DNA of 64,000 nucleotides, taken from the NCBI GenBank assembly GCA_003439945.1, contig QVRM01005234.1:426498-490497 (forward strand), given 5' to 3'. The stretch is from Dermanyssus gallinae. Taxonomy: Eukaryota > Arthropoda > Arachnida > Mesostigmata > Dermanyssidae. Shown one piece after another: positions 21,989 through 34,040 of the stretch. The notes beneath the pieces were generated by a model, which was not told where the DNA came from, did no database searches, and saw only the letters and a list, made by a program, of their open reading frames with translations. Numbering within the stretch: the stretch's first letter is position 1; each line of letters begins with the position of its first letter. Made by a program: the position numbers and the translations under genes.

Positions 21989-22330
21989 TCATAAATAGGA
22001 CGACGACCTGTTATCACCGGATGACAGGTTTAACAAGGTGCCGACTTTGCGGATCAGCTTCTTGGTCCGAACGCCAGGAGCACCTAGGGTTTCAAACGCG
22101 AAAGGGCAGAATTCGTGGGGATACCCGATTGATAAGTATTTTCTCAACTTGCTAGTCTCCGCAAGGTGGGCTGCATAACCAGCTTCGGATGCGCCGCCAC
22201 CGACCATAGAAGGGGCTAAGGAGTCGGTAACGGTTGCGTCCCAAACCAGCATCTTGCCTCGCTTGAATGGTGTAAGTGTCATCCCGTCTGGACGTCTGCC
22301 GTCTTTCGCGCAGAGGCATGGAGGTTCAAA
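21989..22330 (-). pseudogene. Retroelement C-terminal endonuclease-like domain fragment
   Basis: The minus-strand frame upstream of the apparent Met continues as EPPCLCAKDGRRPDGMTLTP, then FKRGKMLVWDATVTDSLAPS. Later motifs are AGYAAHLAETSKLRKYLSI, FCPFAFETLGAPGV and IRKVGTLLNLSSGDNRSSSYL. I recognise this layout (RRPDGMTL-P--RGK-LVWDATVTD, then AE--K--KY, then P-A-ETLG) as a domain at the end of RT-bearing proteins in many invertebrates. The PD...D spacing suggests a PD-(D/E)XK nuclease. Which retroelement clade it belongs to I cannot say. It is distinct from the REL domain at 3.0-3.5 kb. No RT is attached here, so it is a fragment. The frame is open for about 110 residues. Confidence 0.6.
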
Positions 22331-22353
22331 TTAAAAATAAAATAATATATATA

Positions 22354-22436
22354 TTTTTTTTCTTATTTTTTTAATTTTGCAATTTTAATTTGAGGTTTAT
22401 TCACGGAACCGCAATTTCACAGTGCTTGAGTTCTCG
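22354..22436 (-). repeat. Retroposon 3' end with AATAAA and poly(A), copy 2
   Basis: The minus strand reads CGAGAACTCAAGCACTGTG, then GGTTCCGTGAATAAACC, then an A-rich tail. It matches 11309-11377 over about 70 bp. It lies on the same strand as the endonuclease fragment, immediately before it in minus-strand order, so it is probably the tail of a different insertion. Confidence 0.6.
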
Positions 22437-22579
22437 TTTATACGAATATTGAAAATGTGTATTAGCACAAACATTATCTATTTCATACTTTAACATGTCT
22501 CACTCCCTCATACGATATATATTCGCGCATACGGAGTATTGTCATTTACATATATTGAGGGTCTCTCAAAAGCGACTTA

Positions 22580-24040
22580 TCTCGGAACGGTGTGCGGTGC
22601 CATGCTGTATGCAGTGGTGGTGCTGGTGGAGGAGAAAGCAGAACGCAAGCGGCAAGGACAAAAAAAGAAAATATCGGACGGCACTCGTTACATGTAACAT
22701 CTTCGCCACCCTCATCACACGACGCCATTGACGTCAACCGTCCAAGGCTGCTTCTTCCCTCTCTATTAGTGCATTATCCCCCGTGATCGAGTACTATTTT
22801 CACAGCGAGCCGAGAGGGCCGGTGCCTGCTGCCGCCGCCGGCGTTACTATCGTCGTTGCCAGATGCCGCCGCTGCTGCTGCTGCTTCTTGTTAATTCGCT
22901 CAAGTGCCAATTACGCCGCGTCGTGCACAGACGACTAGATAGTAGCAGTAGTAGTAGTAGTCAAGCTGTCCTAGTAGTAGATATAGGAGCGAGAGACACA
23001 GAGAGACATAGATTGAGATAGAGAGAGTGTGTGTAGAGAGTCACTCCTGGTGACCACGCTTAGCAACGCCGACAAACCACGATATAATTAACGGACCGAC
23101 CCGCACCAGCCTCCGGGATTTAGCGTGGCTGCGCTCGGTGGTTGGTTCGGGTGGCCGTCGTTTTCGCCTCTCTCGCGGCTTCCTCATCTTCATCGTGGTT
23201 TCTCCGCTTCTGAAGCCTCCTGAAGAAGCTCTCCTGTTCGTTCAGCTTGAAGTCGTCGTCGTCGTCCTCATCATCACCATCACCATCATCATCATTGGTG
23301 AGGCCCTCCGGCGGGCGCGCAGTCAGGCAGACAGACAGACAAACGGATCAGTAAAACGGCTCATTGCTGCTGCTCGTTCTGCTCTTCGCACGGCAGGCGT
23401 CAATCCTCCTGCCCTATTCCTGCCCGGTGTTCGTGCGCTGCCGTTGTTCTGTTCCGTTCTACCCTCTGTACCCGCCGCTACTGCGCTTCCCTTCTCCCCC
23501 CAACTGCTGTCGGGCGTTGTCGTAGATTGGCGGCTTCACAGCACAGCCGTCCTTCCAGTCGCGGGGGTAGCATCAGCAGCAGCAGCAGAAGATGAAGAAG
23601 AAGAACATAGTAGAATGTAGTAGAGTGCATTGTAGGCGAGATAGAAAGCCGCAGTTCCAACTAGATAGAGAGTGTATGGACATTAAGTGGATAGAGGGCC
23701 TTTTGTACGCTGCTTGAGCATGCTTGGCGGTAGGTGGATGTGGTGGTGGTGGTGGTTGCGGAGTGGTGGTGGTGGTTGTGGGGTTGTCGTAGTACAATGC
23801 CAATGGAAACGACGGGGGCAAGCACGACGGCAACGAGCTATGGCAATGAGGCGCCACTAGTGACCGCCAGAGAGCAAACCCCCTCTTCAAGAGCGAGTTC
23901 CCCCCTCTGTCCGGGCGGCCATACAACTCCTACAGCTGCCACCGCCGCCCCTGCTACTGCTATTTGCGGCGGTGGGGCCGACTGCCGTTGTCCCTGCTAT
24001 TGGCAGCAAGAAGTGTACTTGAGCACGAAGAACTCAAGAT
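22580..24040. other. GC-rich low-complexity block, possible 5' UTR or exon
   Basis: Composition shifts to GC-rich with (CTG)n, (GTA)n, GA-rich, (CAT)n, (CAG)n and (GGT)n patches at about 22860, 22945, 22985-23040, 23270, 23575 and 23735-23780. Open frames of 100-160 codons occur on both strands (23138-23620 plus, 23573-23926 minus), all low-complexity and without a recognised domain. Such blocks in arthropod genomes often surround promoters and first exons, but I have no direct evidence of one here. Confidence 0.35.
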
Positions 24041-24044
24041 GAAA

Positions 24045-24695
24045 GTTGTTGGTCATGATCAATAAGTCGTCGTTTCGCCAAGCCAACCCTCTAGTCCGAC
24101 GACCTATATTACCGAGAGATGGAGTAAGGGCAAGTGGTCACACAAGGAACAAAAACTTCCAATCATCCTCCATGATAGGCCCAAACTCCCGTCCGAGATG
24201 CATTCTTTACAAGTCCTGCCTTGGAGAGAAAGACAAAAAAGAAAGAGAGAGTCGTTTGCTAATCTAAACACGCTTCTTGTCAACAAGCTTCTAGAAAGCC
24301 TGTTTGTTTGCCTACTACTGGCACAGATGGGCTCATGCAATCCACAACTAGGTTTATGCAATTTGATAAATGCATCATTAATTATAACTGTGTACAGTAT
24401 TAGGCAGAAAAGTACTGTTTAACATGCGTATTGCACTATGCACCAACTGCTCTACATGTCACTACTGTCGATGCAACTTTTCCAACTAAAACTGCCTTTG
24501 TTCTGACCTGTCAGCCAAATCTCCCCACATCAAAGTTGTCGAGCATATCGCTTCAGCTAACCCTTGTAGCCAACGTTGTTTCTGTCCCAGAAAGCCAAAA
24601 AACGGCGAACTACTCAGGCAAGGTGCTGTTTGGAATTCTGTTCGGAGGAGAGTAATTTCCCGATAGGTGGATAGAAATATGAAGAGCCTTGATTG
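24045..24695. other. Unassigned stretch
   Basis: Short open frames, no recognised motif. It ends at the poly(A) of the minus-strand R1-like element. Confidence 0.4.
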
Positions 24696-24698
24696 CTA

Positions 24699-26065
24699 TT
24701 TTTTTTTTTTTTAATTATTATCTCCAGTCTGGTGTGTGGGACTCGGCGCGATGGTCCGCGCCCCTACCCACTAAAACCTGCCTCTCATAACGCCCTTGAC
24801 ACAGCCCAGATCTTCGTTTAATAGTACTATGGGCCGTGGGGGTGACATCCGGACTATCTAACCACGTTCGCCTGCTTGTTTGGCGAAGTCTGCTCTCCGG
24901 CTGGCGTGCCTTGTGAGGAGAGAGAATTTCCTCTTCTTGCGCTAATCCTGTCGTAACTCGCTCTTCTCTGCGTCTCGCATAGTTTCTTCTCCGTCAGCAC
25001 CTCTCGCGCAACCGCTGCTCCAAGGGTCCATGCTGCTGGTTCCGAGCAAATGAAATCCATGAATTGGGCTAGCCCATCTCTCGGGAGCACGAGAGGGTGT
25101 TTAGGTCTCTGGGCACCCGCGTTCGTCCAACTATCTCTCACCCTGTTGCTTGCCTTACGTCTAGCCTCTTCCCAGCACGGGCATTCTAAGAGAGTATGTG
25201 CCGCGTCATCTTCAACGCCCAGCGTGCAGAACATGCACGTGTCCGAAGGCGCCTTACCAATCCTGTATAAATAGGACTGGAATTCTCCGTGACCGGTGAC
25301 TATTTGCGTTAGGAAAAAGTCCATGTCACCTCCGGGCCTATTCAGCCATTTCTCGATGTTCGGTATCAGATCACGGACCTTGGCTTACTTTCGCTTTCTC
25401 TTCCTTTGCTTCCTTTGTAGTTCTATCTGGACCACGCTCCCACAGTCTTCGTCTTTCATCTGCTTTGAGGTCCCAGGGCGGAGTCCCTGCCAGAACCAAA
25501 GCTGCCGCCGTGCTCACGGTCCTGTAGGCCTGTGTGATGCGAAGAGCCGGTACCCGTTGGGCTCTTCTGAGTAGGCCTTTTCGATGTATTTCTCCGCACT
25601 TCTTTTTGAACCATACCGGTGCACCGTACAGGACGATGGATTCCGCCACTGACATGACCAGCCTTCTCCTTGAGGTTCTGCTAGGTCCGTAGATATTTGG
25701 CAGGATTTTGGCGATATCGTTTGCCGCTTTGCTTGCCTTTTTGATTGCCTTCTTTAGGTGAGGCACTCCTGTGAGTCCCCGGTCTAGTTGGACGCCTAGG
25801 TATCTCACCTCCTTGCTGAATATTATACTTGTTCCCTGCAGTCGTAGGTTAATCTCTCTGCAGTGCTTTCTTCCTATGAGCAGCACTGCCTCTGACTTCT
25901 CAGGAGCTAGTTCCAGTCCAGCTTTCTCCATCCATCTTTCGACTGCCTTGAGCGATTTGTTAGCGGCTAGCTCTAATTCCTCTGCTGTTCGGGCCTTGAC
26001 CATAATTGCTAGGTCATCCGCATAGGCCTGCAGGTGGACCTCTCCTGGGAGTGCTGGATTGCTAG
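24699..26065 (-). mobile_element. R1-like non-LTR retrotransposon, 5'-truncated, poly(A)-tailed
   Basis: On the minus strand the insertion begins within the RT palm and ends in an A14 run (24699-24712). It lacks the endonuclease and the first half of RT, the usual result of incomplete reverse transcription. Its coding part is described separately. The 3' UTR is about 140 bp. Related fragments of the same broad group lie at 11.1, 12.6, 36.5 and 50.8 kb. This copy is the least decayed of the five. Confidence 0.8.
24854..26060 (-). pseudogene. R1-like ORF2 3' part: RT palm end, thumb and C-terminal zinc finger
   Basis: It starts ALPGEVHLQAYADDLAIMVK, so the catalytic YADD box is intact. It continues with the primer-grip region (ERWMEKAGLELAPEKSEAVL, VRYLGVQLDRGL) and thumb (SVAESIVLYGAPVWF, RITQAYRTVSTAAALVLAG). 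A frameshift near 25375 moves the frame before IEKWLNRPGGDMDFFLTQ, TGHGEFQSYLYRIGK and the zinc finger C-x2-C (TCMFC) plus DDAAHTLLEC. Stop at 24854. The layout is that of R1-clade proteins, which use an apurinic-type endonuclease plus RT for target-primed insertion. The upstream domains are absent. One frameshift and the truncation make it inactive. Confidence 0.8.
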
Positions 26066-26069
26066 TTGA

Positions 26070-27015
26070 AAAGACAAAACTTCTAGCAATGACATTGCCT
26101 TGAAACGGATTTACAAAGTAACGTCAAGTTCTCACTTGTGATTCGTTGTAATCATCGTTGTAGCATGATTCTTTTATATTGTCTCATTATTGTTTCACAA
26201 AAGTATACACTCAATAACAAAACGCGACTCCGGTGGGTTGGGGATGTATGTGATCGCATGGCAATATGCCTTATAGATTGCCATACTGTTGAATACTTCA
26301 GAACAAGCCAACTGTCCCCCACACATTTCTTGTCAGCTTATTATTATTGATTAAACAGTAAACAACTGAATTTCAATACATTTATATAAACTATATACAC
26401 GGTTTAATTCATATAGGTAGACACAATGTATATATATATATATATATATACATGTTTGATTCCTAATTACCCATAACTAAATTTAAAGGGAATCCATGCG
26501 AGTGAACTCTGGTTCTAACAAGATGGTGCTTCAAACCACACAGTCGAAATTGAATGGGAGAGCTGAAATGTTTAGAGGTAAGAGTGAAATCACCTAAACT
26601 TGTTAGCTTCATATGGCCCACCGAGCAAACTTCTACAAAATGCGCGACTGCGAGGGATCTATCACGCAAGACAAAACATAACAGCCTATTTGACAGAAAA
26701 TGTTGTATAGTCTGGAAGACACTAGCTTTCCGGATTCTGTGATTTAACGTCGGTAGGCTATTTTCTGTGTTATTTTTGAAGACTAAACTGTATGCTAATA
26801 ATTTCATGGCCATCAGCTAACTTTAGACTATCATTGAAACGTCATTTAATTAATTTTAGTGTATGGGTGTGATAGAGATATAGAGATACCCAACAGTGCA
26901 ACTATTGAATGTCTCGTATACAGTTTATAAAATAAAGAGTTACCATTTCACTAATATTGTATTAGCATTTTATGTGTATTAATGTTACTGTAATAATCTC
27001 AGGCTATTTTTCAAA

Positions 27016-27059
<44 letters not shown>

Positions 27060-27735
27060 ATAGACAGAGTTATTTTACGCTTCTCTCACGCGCCACACCT
27101 CTCGTTTTCCTGGCTTGTAGAAAGCTTAATGTATGCCGGTGGTGCATCGGCATTAAGATTTCTTATAACGCATTCCAAGTGTAAACATTTAGGCATATTG
27201 CCATTAAGTGTAAAAACGGGAAAAGTTGTAGAAATTGTGTTGAGACTGACCATTTGTTGAATGTAAAAAGTCACTGAAACGTGTAAACTGTCAGAGTTGG
27301 CATGCGTCTTCCTCGTCTCTATTTCCACACGAAAATACGAAGTTGAGAAGCAAAATATTTGAATGGAATGCAAACCGTAACAACGTCAGTGCGGAGCACC
27401 CCGTCACGACTATTAAGGTGACTGACCAAGTCCCTGCATCCGCATCGGGACTTCCTGCTACGTATGTTGACACACCGGACATTTCCGGTCCTTCTTAGGC
27501 TTCTGTCGTAAAATTAGGTGGAAACCGCAGTTGATCCAGAAGTAAAAATATAACTCCCGGCAGTTACAGCGATTCCTCAAATGCAGGCGAAGAATCGACC
27601 TGCTTGGAAGATTTATTTCCAATGGGTTCAGCTTTGCCATGCACAGCAATGGGCGATTCGAATGTGAATATGCTGGCTAACTCAGACAGCGAAGGATAGG
27701 TAAGGTCATTTTTCTCAGCAAAAGCTCAAGATCTT
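26070..27735. other. AT-rich stretch with two (TA)n tracts
   Basis: TA tracts at 26430-26452 and 27021-27055. The segment 26490-26945 has decayed frames ending near AATAAAG at 26933 and may be another CR1-like 3' end, but I could not align it convincingly. Nothing else recognised. Confidence 0.4.
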
Positions 27736-27739
27736 TCAT

Positions 27740-29000
27740 GCTATAAAGCAAGTGACGCCCTTTTTCCCGGTACTCTTGTTGACCGTATTGCGGTTAGAAA
27801 TTGTGAGGATGAAACTCTGTCAAAAAACAAGCAGACACATTCTCGTTACCCATTCAAGCCGGCTAAACGTGTATGACGCTAATGGCACGGATGAAGCTGT
27901 TGCTAGTAACGTTAGACGTTGTCTTCTTCGATTTCAAGTCAGCGTTCGAAACAGTCACGCACTCTAAACTACTTCAAACTCTAGCCCACTTCGGAATTGG
28001 AGAACGCATACCAAACTGGCTCACGGCGTTTCTTCGAGACAGAACGTTTCGGGTGCGCGTTAATGGACAGTAGTCTACGGTGGGTCGAATGTCATCCGGC
28101 TGTCCGCAAGAAACGATCCTCGGACCATTGATGTATATTCTATACACCGATTCATTTAAATATATAATTCCACGAGGAGTTGAAGCTAAAGTATACGCTG
28201 ATGATGTGAAACAGTCAATCCTGCACTGTAGAGGACAGATGCCGTCTTCAGACGACGTTAGACGCTTTCAAGGACTGGACGGACACCCTTGATTTAAACC
28301 TGCCCATCCATAAATGTGGTGTCCTGCAATTCGGGTATGGAAATGGAAGACACCCCTACAAGGTTGGAGGTCAGGAGTTGTTCATACCTCAAACTGTGAA
28401 AGACCTCGGAATCCTCACGAGCAACAAACTAAGGTACTCCGAATATGTAACTGATGTTGTCATAAGGGCTTCTCAACGTGCAAATTAGATCTTCCGATCA
28501 TTTGCTGTACGCTATCCTGACCTGTACGTCCAATTGAATACTATATACGTACTGCCGCTACTGACATATGCTGCACCGGTGTGGTTTCCGGGCCTAATTA
28601 AGGACAAAGCTTGTCTAGAACGAGTGGAATGAAAATGTACGAAACGGGTTGCATTTCGCTGCCATGTTGACCGGTGCCATGTCGACGTTCCCCACACAAT
28701 TGACGTGATTAAGAAGCTTGATCAAAGAATGCTGCTCCAGCTGAGACAGAACCCGCGTCTATTCAACAAAATGTTTGTTGAAAGTTTAACGACAACGCGT
28801 CAGGCTAGCAACATGGTTTCTGTGTTCATCGTACGGGAGCGCTACATCAGCGACCTATACCCATGGAGGATCTCTAGGCATATTCATGAGTGTTAGGAGC
28901 CGCCAACACCCTGCACTACATGCAGATTATAACTACATATTGATCACATGATATATGCAAATGTATATTTTTCTTTCTATCTTGAATAAAGCACTTCAAT
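27740..29000 (+). pseudogene. CR1/jockey-like RT relic, copy 1
   Basis: Broken frames give FFDFKSAFETVTHSKLLQTL, then AHFGIGERIPNWLTAFLRDR, then FRVRVNGQ, a stop, SSGCPQETILGPLMYILYT and VEAKVYADDVKQSI. These are RT blocks 3 to 5 in order (aspartate motif, SGxPQ-LGP, YADD). The layout is that of CR1/jockey-type LINEs rather than R1. Downstream frames shift several times (KDLGILTSNKLRYSEY-like, then LPLLTYAAPVWFPG). The 3' end has AATAAA at 28985. At least one stop and several frameshifts; the amino half of RT and the endonuclease are absent or unrecognisable. Confidence 0.75.
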
Positions 29001-29199
29001 CTTATTCTGCTACGGTGGACTCGAACACAGTAAAGGCTCTCCAAATAATGAAAAACTTTTAGCCAGCTCTGGCGGCTACCTGGTTCAATAGAGAAATGTC
29101 GTTCTCTGTTTTGCCACTGAGTGAGAGCTGGGGCTTCAGGATTGATAAAGTTGTCTTTTGTCAGCCCTGCCCGTCCATTGACGCATATTCGTAAGGCGC

Positions 29200-29985
29200 G
29201 CTCAACTGATGCCCTCTCACGCTGAATGTTCTTCCGTCTACAGCTGCTTAAAGCGTTCGTTGTTTTTACAAATGCTTGAACTTCTTGGTTGTGATGGCAC
29301 TGTGATGTCTTGGTTTAGGTCATACCTAGCGGGTAAGCTACAGGCAGTAAAGGTAGTTTGTTTCGAATCGCCCATACAAAAAGTAAACATCGTCACACCG
29401 CAAATGCCATTATTAGAATCGTTCAAATTTATAATTTTGATCAATTTTATTATGAAAGAGATCGCATTAGTGGAGTTCTATAGGCCCGCTGTTTATGCTG
29501 ACGATACGACTCTACATTTTTTATCTATCTATTGCTGTGAGGTTTGGCGGCCTTATTTAGATAAACACATTGAGGCAATGAAAAGTGTACAGAGGAGATT
29601 CTTTCGTCGTGTCTCGTTAAGATGTAACATTGCCCGAAATTCTATTGTGATAAGCCCTATTCCGGAACTTCGGTCCAGAGCGGACTATCGCATGTTCAAA
29701 CGTATCATAAACTCATCAAATGAGTCAAACTATTTTAGCATTCGGTTGAACAATCTTAGAAGCGGTAACATCATCTCGTCGGAACAAATTGCCAAGACAG
29801 ATCGTGTAAAAAAACATGCTTTCGTGGCGGATAGCGAGGGCACTGAGAACTTGAAACGCTAACAGTGTAAATGTCGCCACACAAGTAAACTGACTATTGT
29901 ATGTATCTAGGTAACGGTTTGTAAAATGTAAATATTGTCCTCCCTTTGACAAAATAAAGGTGCATTTGAATTTAATTGGATTGAA
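29200..29985 (+). pseudogene. CR1/jockey-like RT relic, copy 2, internally deleted
   Basis: The 217-codon frame at 29209-29862 reads LELLGCDGTVMSWFRSYLAG then KLQAVKV, and then VYADDTTLHF. It jumps directly to the C-terminal region (CCEVWRPYLDKHIEAMKSVQ, RRFFRRV). The motif before YADD (SGxPQGxxLGP) is replaced by VTPQMPLLESFKF, and about 150 residues between YADD and the thumb are missing. Despite this the frame is open. AATAAA follows at 29953. It belongs to the same broad clade as 27.7-29.0 kb, but the two differ too much to be a recent duplication. Confidence 0.65.
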
Positions 29986-30905
29986 TACCTGTCTATAATA
30001 CAGAATGACGTACAAAACGTGATGCAAGTAATAGAGCCGGCTACTTGTTTGTGTTTGAAAATTTTGGTCTGATGTTAAACGCAACCAAAACTGGATTAAC
30101 AATGTTTTGCCCAAAAGGCTGCTTAGGTTCAGATGCTAAAGCTCAGTGGAGACGCTTAGATGGCGTGATTACTTAGACGTTCGTATGCTACTAAGCGTGC
30201 CTATTAAGAGTTTTCATGTGGTGTATAAGATGCCATTAGCGCCAATCTGATGTTATAGTATCTCCTATTTAGGGCATAGCATAAAAGGCGTATAACTCAC
30301 AGGGCAGAAATCATCTAGAATGATGCCCTTACGGCAGGTTTCAACCGTACCGATTCCGTGCAAGTGTTTTCATGGCACAAAGCTTTTGCCACAAAAACAT
30401 ATATACAGGGAATACATCGCCGTGCTTTAAGATGCAGAGAGGAGTTATTCTAGATGATTCTGCTTTCTCTATAACAGCTGCTTTTGGACTGACATACAAA
30501 TACAATATTTCACCCGTCATGCTCTTGCGTACGCTCTACCGACTACCTGGACCGCAATTTCCACGTAAATTCGCGTGCCCACATTAGTCAGAATATTTGC
30601 ACGTAAAATGAAAAGAATCGTAATACATACAAAAACGTCTAGTATAAGCTATGTTATATGTTAAAGCCATATGTTGAAGAAAGCATATCATGTTTGTGAA
30701 CGAGAGAGAATTCCTATCGAATCTGGGGACCTCAAGTGTTAGTCTCGCACGAAGTGAGACAGGCTGAAGCAAGAAAAATATAGTGTTTCCATTTTACTCA
30801 TTATGCATACTTCGCTTATGAGAACTTAAGTATTGTGAAATTGCAGTTTCGTGAACAAACTTTACATTTAAAAAAAATTACGACAATATTTCACATTAAT
30901 TTAAA

Positions 30906-30953
30906 CGACACGATACAATATATTTATATATATATATATATTGTATCGTGTCG
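30906..30953. repeat. Perfect palindrome with (TA)n centre
   Basis: CGACACGATACAATA (30906-30920) and its exact complement (30939-30953) flank a TA run. Confidence 0.9.
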
Positions 30954-31248
30954 AGCGGTTGGGGGTCACCGCAAGGAAGGCAGGGTCTGATCCAACAACC
31001 ACAGCGGAGGTGGTGGAGTCGGCAGCTGCGGCGGCAGCCTCGTTAGGGACAGCTTGGGAGACAATCAGCGGAATGAGCCATGATCCAATAAGAAGATGGC
31101 AGCAATAACGGCGACAAGCAGGCAAAGCCACGGCAGTATGATGACAAGCTGTCGATCAAGGCCATTGCTCTCGTAGCTCTCGAGGATATCAGCTTACCGG
31201 CGGCACGGTCGTTGCAAGGCGAGTCCAGAAACACAGCGCTCGCTATCG

Positions 31249-31252
<4 letters not shown>

Positions 31253-31287
<35 letters not shown>
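31253..31287. repeat. (TA)n microsatellite
   Basis: About 16 TA units followed by CATACGTAAATACGTA. Confidence 0.9.
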
Positions 31288-31288
<1 letters not shown>

Positions 31289-33827
31289 CGTAAATACGTA
31301 CAGGGTTTCGTATGTACGTCCAAAGCATCCAATCCTCCCACTGCGACGACGTGCTTCTCATTACGGTAGAAAAGCAACCGAACTCATGGATAGATTGCGG
31401 TGTACGGTTTGCCTGCGCTCGCTCGCACATTTGGCAGCAATTAAGATCGAATCAGTCAACGTCGATACCGTTTGGGGGTATGTTGGGGTTGGAGGAAAGG
31501 GGTCTGCTCCAAATGTGATGTGTTGTTGTTACACACGAAGCAATTTGCAACTAAACTCCACGCCCTATCACTTGCTAGCCCTGGCGTCCTATGACGCAGT
31601 TCGAGGCCTAAGCCTCGCACAGGCTTGGGCGACGATAATACATACAGGTATAACAGCCGATCATGACAACGTGCAGAAACAAGATATAAGAAGGTATGCT
31701 AGTTGAAGCATTAGTATCGCGTTAAACAGTTAGCATATGCATAGTTGTGTATTTATTCATGCATGTATACTAGCCTTGATTTGAAATTGAAACACGTGTT
31801 TTATTTGCATTAATTACAGGCTTAGTCAAGACTCAAGAGGCATATCCTTGGCATATCCCCTGCATACATGTCGAAGGCGGATCGGCAAGTTCTAGTACTT
31901 TGAATTTAAAAAACGGATCCGACATTACCAAGGTTTTTCGGTTTGTTTTGCTTAGAAGCGCCAGTTGCTCGCTGAATGTAGGCCAATGTTTGCGCCAATC
32001 AGTGTTTACTGTTTACGGGTGGTGTAACGAAGTGAAGAAAATGAGGTTTGGCGATTTTTAAGAAGCCGACATTGAATGAGCAACGAATCTGCTTCCTGTG
32101 TCCTGTGTTAAAAACCAAAAATATGTTCTACAGTGACGGAAATGTTACGAACTACTTATGGCAATCAGGCGGTATCCCGAAACACATCATATACGTGTGG
32201 TAACTTTAATTTCACGACGGACTTGAAGAGACTGAAGATGACCCCCATTCGGGAAGGCCTATTAGAAGTCAATAATAGAAGAAAACGTCAAAAAAGTTCC
32301 TGCTATTGTACTTGGCAATCGCCAAATCACTATCAGGAAGATAGCTAGGAAACAAGAGATATAGATTATGGATGAATTGTAACAATCTTGATCGGTTTTG
32401 CTGTTTTTCGACCACAAGAAAATTAATACGCCACGAATGTTTGCAAGCTGGTTCCACGGTCAATAGGGCATAGTATCACGAACTTTTAAGATACGGAAGA
32501 ACGTTCAACGCAAGAAGCCTGAAGTCTGGGTAAACAACTCTTAGATCGCAGAGTTCAGACTTCTTGCCTATCTTTGCACCCATCGTTACTGATTTTGGGT
32601 TATTTGATGAAATGTTTTGTTGTTGAGTCATGAAGCATCCGAGCATTAAGATTGAATTCCAAATTAAATTTTTCATGGTCTTAAATTTATATTCAATAAC
32701 ATTAAAGCGTTGCCGCTGCGCATATACTTGCCTCAAATGTATCCTTCACGCAAGGATTTATTCACAGTAGGAAAGAGGAAAAAGTCGCAACGCACTGCCA
32801 GATGACCCGCTCGAGATGCCGCCTCGTGATAACAGCAAGCACTTATGGTAAACACTTGGACACGTGCGGCTCTGTACGGCCTTGCTCGGATTGGACCATC
32901 GTCAAAATCTCGCCCCTGAAATGATAAAAATGCTCAAAATGTCGAAAACAAAATGCGCTATTTATACGCGTTTTAAGTTGTCAAGCATAATAGACGCCTC
33001 ACGTTTTAGTGAAGCTTTTTTGACTTTGACTTACTTTAATTCACCATTCTCTCTTAGCAGTTCTAACTAACGCACTGATTTAGAACTTGGCAGCTAGCAG
33101 GCATTAAGCAGAACGTCTATTCTGGTCGCCTGCATACAAATGTATATATGTATTGTATACGATATATATAAATAGTTTATGCATTAGTGAAGACTTTGAA
33201 AAGAGAGCTTACATGTACACTGTGCTTTCTGGTTACAGTCATGCAATGCAACATTGCCCTGACAGATTTATCTGAGTCTTATTTAATTCTTAATTTGTAG
33301 GCTTTTCTGTTAGAAACAATTAACCAACATAGTAGTAAGTCGATCGATAAGGAAATATCTTAGGTATGTCAAGTAAATCAAGTTCAAAGGAAAAAAATAT
33401 ATAAATAAGTGCCTCAAATGTAAATGAGACTATTTGCAGTTTACAGTGAAATTACGATATAAATTATTATGCTGATTGTAAAAAACATGATAAGTAAACC
33501 ACATTGATAAATAAAGGGCTGTTTTAAACCGAAGTGTGATCCTCGGACACCTCGCACTTGGACAATATAGGGCGCTCTCTTACAATCAGACTTTTGACAG
33601 GGTATCCTGTTTCATAGGTGCTCAAAGCTCAATTTGTAACTTCTACGATCGCAGCGTGGCTTTAATATTAATAATGGGGGTGGATATATTTACGTATATA
33701 ACTTCACGATGTTAGCACTTTGGAGTGGACAATTGTCTCCGCGCGAGCGTGTGATCACGGGTTCTCTAACCCAGGGTTAGCCCAGTTCAACAATGTGCCC
33801 CGAACAGACGTTGCATTTCCTCGTTGA

Positions 33828-34040
33828 ATGGGAGTGGATAGTAATGCACCATCCCTTTTATTGAGACATCTGTGCTCCCCGTTTTTTTTGTCGCCCGATC
33901 GTGGCCGACCATAGTTCACTCCAGCGCTCACCTCGTCTAAGCTGGAAACCAAGAAAACCAACTCAAGTGTGGCCGGTGGTGCAGGTGTTAGAGCTACGAC
34001 ATCCGAATGCAATGCCTTGCCACTAAGCCATCTTAGTCGG
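33828..34040 (-). mobile_element. tRNA-derived SINE, copy 2
   Basis: Minus-strand head GATGGCTTAGTGGCAAGGC keeps a good A-box (TGGCTTAGTGG). The B-box region is degenerate. The body matches copy 1 at 5697-5895: GGCCACGATCGGGCGACAAA, then AACGGGGAGCACAGATGTCT, then CAATAAAAGGG, with the same spacing. Identity over about 200 bp looks near 70%, so the family is old or the copies are from different subfamilies. Confidence 0.75.

Larger units (their letters stand above)
29990..33820. other. Mostly unassigned stretch with a TA-centred palindrome
   Basis: Holds the palindrome at 30906-30953 and a TA tract at 31253-31287. The block 30955-31200 is GC-richer, with a 47-residue Ala-rich open frame I do not recognise. 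AATAAA-like ends occur near 33509. No gene supported. Confidence 0.4.
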
